Assembly: GCA_026936325.1 (NCBI GenBank)
Contig: JAPTHN010000001.1
Coordinates: 99,711,859 to 99,775,858, forward strand
Length of the DNA: 64,000 bases
Origin: Platynereis dumerilii
Taxonomy: Eukaryota > Annelida > Polychaeta > Phyllodocida > Nereididae
Direction of reading: 5' to 3'
In this document: positions 57,001 to 64,000 of the stretch, in pieces
How positions within the stretch are numbered: position 1 is the first letter of the stretch
Layout: the number at the start of each line of letters is the position of its first letter
Program-made: the position numbers and the translations under genes
Notes under the pieces: generated by a model
The model's database searches: none
What the model saw: only the letters and a program-made list of their open reading frames with translations
Told to the model about the DNA's origin: nothing

Positions 57001-60000
57001 CACAGACTTTGGAGATCAACTACATATTATATAAAACAGGATAAACATATTTTTTTAAGTCAGCAGAAGCTTCCTAAGATACTGGTGGCAAAACTCACTG
57101 TTGGCATGATGGCTATGAAGTGCCCAAACACTTTTAGTTTCCTTGTATGCGATTTATCAGTGATGAAGCAAGCTACTTGATGCAGACCTCTATACAGTTC
57201 TTGATTCTGTTGCCAAGGAAGCATAATTATGCTTGATGATCTATACATGTGAGCTGTCAGAAAGTAATTGAGTTATGATGACTTTTTAGGAGTATGTCAG
57301 GTCACATCATATTTTCACCCGCTATTTATATAATTTTGTAATGGTGTCTTAACACTCATGCAAGGTAAATGATGTCTTCCATCATTATGAAGACAGAGAG
57401 ATAGACAAAAAACCATGTATTATGAAGGGAAACTTTGACGATTGCGAAAGATATCTGGTTTAAGAATTTTGTCACAAAGATCATAAGTTAAGATTTTGTC
57501 TGCTAAGCATTATGTTTCATTTTAAGAATAGCTTCTAGAAACATTAATCTTAACACTGGTACTGAAAGGCAACTAAGTTGGCAGCCTTTGTTGTTCTTTA
57601 GATATGCTTTCAAACTTTATTAGCTATATCGATCAGGAAATTGGTGTATTATATTGTCAATCCTCCGTATCCAGATATTAGACTTCCGAGGTTGAACATT
57701 CTGATTTGGTGATTTCCTAGCATTTCCACATTAGCTTGATACAGGCAGAAGTAAAGGAAGTAAAGGAAGATGTAATGAAAGGGAGGTCTGAAAGAATCAT
57801 TCCTATGTATGGTCCTAAAGTCATCCAAAAAGAAGATTTTAAAACAGATTGGAATAGAAAATACTATTCTTAATAACATATCACACTGCTTGAGTATGTT
57901 CCCAAAATTGAAACTTTTCACACCTCTATTCAGGGAGAGACTATCCTCATTCGATATGTATGTCTCCATATAAGCTTCCCTCGTGATCCTTCATTTGTTG
58001 CAATGCTTGCTGTCAGTGCCACTGCTCATCCATGTGTCCTGATCTCTGACTGTGTCTGTCAGACATTAACATTTCTCCTGTCGCTCTCTGCCTTTGATTC
58101 CCATTTAGCGAGGTTGTCACAACAGCTCCTGGCGTCTCTGATGCGTCCTATGTCTCCTCTCCAGATGTCCTGTAATGCCGCCTGTTATTTGTAGGTTCTC
58201 AGAGTGTTTTCTACTTCGTCCAGACTCAAATATTTGGAAAAAAGCATAGTGCAGCACAGTTGCATAGGAGGGATTAATATTATGCTCCACAGATGGGACT
58301 CACAGTTTGTATGAATTTTGGTAAAATGATGATGGGTATGAAACCTAGAAAATTTGCATTATAAAGTCTTCCACTGTAAATCTACTGCGGTTTGATCAGT
58401 TTACCTGAAATATTAGTAAAACAGCATGATGCAATTGAATCTTGTAATTATTTGCAAATAAAATTTTTAACTTACAAAATTCATTGTGTAATCATATTGA
58501 AAGCATAATTCTTTGAAATATCTTGGTCCAAAGAGTATTGACCACTCTTGGATACCATTGCAAGGAAAAGCTGAATGCCGAAACACAATGCGCTAGCTTG
58601 CAGCAGCTCTTATCAAGACCATAACAAGAGTTGTGCATTCGGGAGGATCTTGTCAATTCCATGAAGAGGGAAGCCCTAGGCTTGCTGCCTTTACAGAATA
58701 GCCTGAGAAGCAGTTCCGTAGCCATTGCCCATGGAAATGAGGGCATATGACCCCTTGCAGATATAGTAAGTATCTAGCAGATCTTGACGAATTACTGTTG
58801 TTAATGTCAATGACGTTGCGAGTAATGTGGGTCAGATGCAGTAAATGACTTTTGTTATCTTAAACATAGATAATGTATATTAGTTTATTTGTCAGAAGCT
58901 GTGTCAAGATAAAACAAACTTGTTCATGGTCTAATTTTCTGAGACCTACATGTTTGAATTGACATTTTCATGTTCATCTTGAGATAACCATGATAGTATT
59001 GTTTGGATAAGACTGCAATGGTGCTTCATGTTAAGAAAAATACTTCTGTTTCCAGTAATTTAAAATGATGCGACTATTGTGGGACCGTCCATTATGCAAT
59101 ATGTACAATGTATGTCAGGATCATTTGAGCACTCAGTGCTTTGAGATTTGAATAACTTCAGTCAGATAAAGCATTGGTTTTCACTAATATTGTCTTGTTG
59201 AGGTCAGTTTGAAGTTCTTAAGTAATACTTTCATTGCGCTATTTCAACACAGTATTAAAGTATCTTCTGAGCTGCCAGTTATGTTTTCTGAAAAAGTTTC
59301 AGTGAAATCTATTATGACTTCGTGCAATAGGTTTCTTTTTTGTAAATTTTTTTAACCGACCATGCCATCTAGTTTGCTTTTGTTTGCTGTTGGATTTCTT
59401 CCATGTTCTCATGCTAGGTTTTTCTTGTGACAAATGCAATGCTAATAGGTTTGTCATTATCTATAATCACATCTGCAATAAATAGTTTCTTTTCATGACA
59501 GCTACCTCTGTCCTCTGTGTCCTGAGATAAGATTACAGAGGATGAGCATTCCAATTTGTTGGTTTCCTCTTTCCATTGGCTTTTCTGATTAAGGAGCAGA
59601 ATAATGATAAGATAAACTAAATCTGACAGGATCATTATATAATAGAAATAGTAATGATAGTGGGAATTTAATTAGTACTTTAAAATCTACAGCCGCTCAT
59701 TGCTTATCTTAATATGATAAATGATGTTGGGACATGATGTCTAGATGAATTACTCAAGCAATCCACCATAATCAGTGGAAATAAAGCCAATCAATCTACG
59801 ATGTTCTTATAGATCAAAAGCATTAATCAGTTTGAATCCCTATATTTAATGATAAAGCAGAATCATGCTGTCAAAGTTTGACCATTAGATTTACAGGGGA
59901 GGGGTTGGGAGTTTTCCTGGGCAGGAAGTTATTTAGTTCACAGTGATGGCAACAGTATAATTATTTATTTCAAGTGCATGTCGTATGGGATGCTGTCATA

Positions 60001-60668
60001 TCATAGTGCTACCTCTAACTGTATATTAATTGGATCACATTCAATAAATGTCATTGATTCAACATTTACCTGTACTCAATATAATACAATGTAACAGTTC
60101 TGATATATTTACAATAATATCGTGGACAATTGAAAACAATCTTACACTGTATAGCCTACAGCAACTCGCAGACTCCGAGAATCAAGCATATTGGCATATT
60201 GCTTAGGGATGCAGTTCTTGTTGCACTGATGACAGCTGTCAATCCATAAACGACCTTACACGTGCCACAAATTGCCTCGATGTTTGCTGTGTTCCAGTAA
60301 TGCATATGTATGCACAGACAGGTTCATGCAAAGTTCTCATTATATCAGCTGTCTCACCCTTCCGGCATCTCCATTTTTTTTGTCCTCGGGTAATGTTTTC
60401 ACTTCTATATTCACAAGTTGCAAAGAGTATGGTTTGGAATCCTATTGAGAGTGATAATTGGTTCCCTGTTGCAAATTCTTCCTTCCCTTTTTCGTTGTCC
60501 CATTTTTCTTTGCTTCTTTGCATGTACAGTGTACAATCCACTCACTTGGTATGAGTTTTTCTGAACTTGGATTTTAATCTTGCTGCCATATAGCAGAGAA
60601 ACAAATAGCACAAAAAAGTCATCGCTAGCATCTGACTCATATTTCGAAATTATTGGTTATATATCATT
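54005..60668 (+). repeat. Tandem 7.2-7.9-kb unit, copy 4 (right end cut short)
   Basis: Same blocks as copy 3 in the same order: GGAGATGAGCAGTTGAGTC (54,457), TTTCCTGGCTTTGTGTAG (55,160), CTCATGACCCACTTGCTCATC (56,948), TGTGTCTGTCAGACATTAAC (58,050), AAATGCAATGCTAATAGG (59,434), ACACGTGCCACAAATTGCC (60,255), ending around TTCGAAATTATTGGTTAT where a SINE follows. Non-coding; small frames are shared with copy 3 only in part. Confidence 0.87.
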
Positions 60669-60669
60669 T

Positions 60670-60875
60670 CGTCTTCAGACTCCTGCAGGCAAAGACCTTC
60701 AGCGGACCAGGCGGGCTCCGTAGCCACTTGGCCATCCAACTGCTTAGGCCTTGGATGATCGAAACAGCAGTCCAACATAAGCCCAGGTGACCCGTCAAGA
60801 GCTGGATTCGAACCCAGGACCCACCGATTGGCAGCCGAGCACACTACAACCAGACCAACCCTCCCACCGGCATGG
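60670..60875 (-). mobile_element. tRNA-derived SINE
   Basis: On the minus strand: box A-like TGGTCTGGTTGTAGTG (about 60,846-60,861) and exact box B GGGTTCGAATCC (60,804-60,815), then a body of about 130 bases ending GGAGTCTGAAGACGAAATG. Copy 3 of the unit lacks it at the same position, so it inserted into copy 4 or at its edge. It differs from the SINE at 15.7 kb, so two families are present. Confidence 0.75.
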
Positions 60876-60972
60876 CCATGCACATCGTGGCAAGCAATTG
60901 CATGGTTGACATAGGTTGTGACCAATATTTCTTATATATACATTGTGATAACATACAGATTTCAAGGTATAA

Positions 60973-61380
60973 GGGACCGTTCAGAATTTATGAATGGGGG
61001 GTGGTAGTTTTGGCCGAGGGGGTACTAAATTTTTACACGTGTTTCATTGGGGGTACTAATTTTTGACAACACTTCCAGGGGGGGGGGTAAAAAATTTTAA
61101 CAAAGAAAAAATGTTAAAAAAACACACATAAAGTCATTTTATTTGGAAATTTTTACCCGCAAAAGTCCGCAAAATGACGCGAATTTGTACGCGTGGCCGT
61201 GTATAACAGTATATATGTATGTATTGCTTTGTATGTTGAGGGGGGACATACTAAAAATACGCATGAAACCTAAGGATGGGGTACTAAAAATCCTCATGAA
61301 AATCAATGGGGGGTATCAATTTTTGATGGGAAGTTCCAACAAAACTCCCACCCCCCCCAGTCATAAATTCTGAATGGTCC
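60973..61380. mobile_element. 0.4-kb TIR element
   Basis: Ends GGACCGTTCAGAATTTATGA and, inverted, GGACCATTCAGAATTTATGA, each followed by a G run and GGTGG. The inside repeats GGGGGTACTAATTTTTGA-like words in several places. No coding capacity. Target duplication not resolved. Confidence 0.85.
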
Positions 61381-61386
61381 GTCTTT

Positions 61387-62946
61387 AGGCATGCTGATAC
61401 AAAATCGTTACAGACCTTGCTCTGTATTTCTCAGAAGGGTTTGGAATAACCGATGTAGTGACTTGTTATTTCTTAAGTAGCTTGACAAAGTAGGTCTCAA
61501 AATTTGTCTATACAGCCTCTGATACTTGGCTTTCCTTTCATTTGGTGTACAATTTGGCCATAAATAGATGACAATTACAACTTGGAGTAATCCACTCACA
61601 AACTTCATACAAAATGCTCATGAATAATCCTGTTTTCTAAGAACATGCAAATAGCCTTTTCTAATGAAACACATATCTTGAATGATTTTAAGATAAAATC
61701 GTATTCATGAGTTTTGGCACACTTCTGATTAACATTGACATGCAATGTAGAGGTCTGCCCATACATAAATATGACATTGTTGGAAAGCTCATAACGCATA
61801 TAGTATAGCCTACATTATAAGGGATAAAAAATTGTTTTTTAATTAATTTACCAGGCGAATGGTGTCTAAAATGAGGTTTTGTGGCAAGGCGAAAGATGAG
61901 ACTTGCCATGTAAGTGTTGAGCTAGGCGGTTCAATGAAAGGCAGGTTCCTTGAAGTAGTACATGCACTTAAGTGTACCTACTAAATAGCTTAATACTTAA
62001 GTAATTTAATAAATTTTCAGTAAATGTAAATGTCTCTAAAGTCATTCTGAATCCGGACTTTTTGAACTGTAATTTATGCTGTATTTCACCATCATAGTTT
62101 AAATCATAAACTAAGTTCAACAGTAGTTCCTTAGCTGTAACGATGTACAGTAGGAACAAGGTTTAACGTAAACCTAGGTTAAAACTGAAATCAGGCCTAT
62201 AATGTTCCGGATGGAAATAGACAGACATGATAAGAAAGATTTATTTCAATTTGGTGGTGACATTTACAAACATATAGGCCTGTAAATCCTCTGTTCAACA
62301 GAGATTGTGAAAATGCCAGGGTTGATGTTTTGCGTTCAGCCCGGTCAAAGCATCATCCAATTTCATGTCATTCTGCCTGGCATAGTGTAGGCTGTACATT
62401 GAACCGATGAAAACTAATACGTTTCCTGTCTTTCTGAATTTAAAGGATATCATATTTCATCCTTAAACTGACTTCTTTGCACCTGGCTGCTAATAATGAA
62501 CTAATTAGAATGAAATTTGAGAGTGTCACCACCTTGCAAGCATACACTGTAATTTTTTAATGAATTGAATGCACCATTGATTGTATTGTACGATAATGAC
62601 AATTCAACAATAAGTCTATATTTCCAACAATATGTACAATAAAAATATGCCGTTGCATTGGACTAGTATTTGTTGGATTAATAGCTTAGGGGAGAGCAGG
62701 ATACAGTGAGAAACAATTACCAGTATAACTTGTCCTGGCTCATATTACAGTACCCCAGTGTGCTCACAGACTCTAAACAAACAGCACAGCTGGAGAGTCT
62801 GCCAGAAATCGGATGACCTCCTGCTGACACATTTATCAATATTAGAGTAGATCAGGTCATGCCCAGGTAGAGGGACCTCATCACTTGTGCTCATACACAC
62901 AGCTGAGCTGCCAGCAAGATATTAAAAAATCGTAATCAACAATTTT
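61387..62946. other. Stretch without recognised features
   Basis: AT-rich, with no repeat shared with the array to the left and no convincing frame. May be the true flanking sequence of the tandem array. Confidence 0.35.
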
Positions 62947-63131
62947 ACAGGTGATTTCATTACCACGCGATTCTGCTCATCCAGCCCTGACTGTTTGAAT
63001 GCTGCTTGCTACATCAAATCTATCAAGTTTGTGACATTTTTAGTGATCATAAACCAATCAGATTAGGCAAAAATGTGATGTAGCAAGGTGGATAGAGACT
63101 GTAAAATCTCAAGATAATGAAATCAGCTGTG
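62947..63131. mobile_element. Miniature TIR element (185 bp), second copy
   Basis: ACAGGTGATTTCATTACCAC at the left and GATAATGAAATCAGCTGT at the right match the ends of the element at 52,948. Inner sequences are only loosely alike, so the two copies are old or belong to subfamilies. Confidence 0.8.
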
Positions 63132-64000
63132 AACGATCAATGAGTGCACATGCACTGCCAATGAGTACCATAAAATTTTGAAGTTTTCAAATCCTTTTAC
63201 CGCTTTTTCCATGATGATTAATGATTGTTTATGGTTTTTTCCAAAGAAACTAATTGAAATAACAAACAGACAACAATGAAACACTAAAGCATTCATTCAA
63301 CTGCTTTGAGAGATCTGAAACTGTTAATTATATCTGTCACACAGGAGGAGAGTTAATCTTTTTGTTACAACTTCACAAATAATGTATGTTGTGGTCAGGG
63401 CAAGCTTAACAAGCTTATAATGAGAAAGTGAGGGTGCTCTTCTATGTATGTCTGGCTGGCTGCTAAACAGGGACTACTCACAATTCCCTGGGTAGGAAAA
63501 TAATGATTCCGCCAAAAATGAGTTTCCATTACAAGTACCACTTTTCAGCAATAGCAGCAATGCAGCATTCTAACAATAAACTGGCTGATTAATGGTATTT
63601 AATATTCAATTCTAGACCTAATTCAACAGACCACAAATAGCTGCAGTTGCTGCATGTCAAATCTCTTAGAGCTCACTCACAAGTGTATACTTGATTTTAG
63701 TTTCTGTTATGGATTCAAGAGGGCAGCACAATTTTGTGAACCTGTTGAGCTTGACGTTTATCATGACAGTACCCCATGGGTGAGTCATGCCTCACATCAT
63801 TTATTTAACACATGGAACAAAAAATTCAATATGGCCATCTCACATACCCTGTGTTGAGGGTTTACACTCTTGACACCAGTAACGTGTCACACACACCTGC
63901 ACAAGCTCTCACACTTTTTGTCGAAAATACCTATGATACAACATAAATGTGAGTAGTTGAACTGTGGTTCTGTAAACAATGCTGCATGCTTGGCGTCAAC
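63132..64000. other. Stretch without recognised features
   Basis: No gene, repeat or RNA recognised; the 67-codon frame at 63,654 has no recognisable domain. Confidence 0.3.

Noticed and set aside
60790-60870. A tRNA gene on the minus strand
   Set aside because: Same reason: good internal promoter boxes, poor cloverleaf, and the sequence continues into a SINE body.

Overview
The window looks like nuclear DNA of an animal, most likely a marine invertebrate (echinoderm-like in flavour, but this is a guess). It is AT-rich, gene-poor, full of microsatellites, and carries Polinton-class DNA polymerase, CR1-like LINEs, tRNA-derived SINEs and many short terminal-inverted-repeat (TIR) elements. No ordinary host protein gene could be recognised.

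Region 1 (1-15.7 kb) holds a virus-like element of the Polinton/adintovirus type, running in from beyond the left edge. Its genes lie head to tail on the + strand: a family B DNA polymerase with an embedded endonuclease VII-like zinc module, a small Ser/Lys-rich protein of unknown function, a deoxynucleoside kinase, and, after a TATA/Inr promoter and a probable 5' intron, a dUTPase-like protein with a long GC-rich tail. Together they form a DNA replication plus nucleotide-metabolism cassette. From 6 to 15.3 kb the DNA is AT-rich and built from unrelated tandem arrays, two of which carry one short hairpin per unit; one small basic ORF lies near 14.4 kb. No integrase, ATPase, protease or capsid gene is visible, so either they lie to the left or the element is of another class. 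Where it ends on the right is not clear.

Region 2 (15.7-19.5 kb) contains a tRNA-derived SINE, a roughly 0.8-kb TIR element with repeated subterminal motifs, and one arm of a 1.57-kb duplication.

Region 3 (19.5-60.7 kb) is a head-to-tail array of four diverged copies of a non-coding unit of about 7.2-7.9 kb. Comparing copies reveals empty sites, which fix the ends of several insertions: a 9,869-bp element with about 640-bp TIRs and a 3-bp target duplication (34,325-44,193), hAT-like miniature elements, a 247-bp element, an 841-bp element, and a decayed Rex1/CR1-like LINE itself split by a 196-bp miniature element. The 9.9-kb element is the most striking object: its arms are nested inverted repeats around a 200-bp satellite-like array, it carries a 5'-truncated LINE with a long open reverse transcriptase frame, and it has three short coding-like stretches.

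Region 4 (60.7-64 kb) has a second SINE, a 0.4-kb TIR element, a second copy of the 0.19-kb miniature element, and otherwise nothing recognisable.
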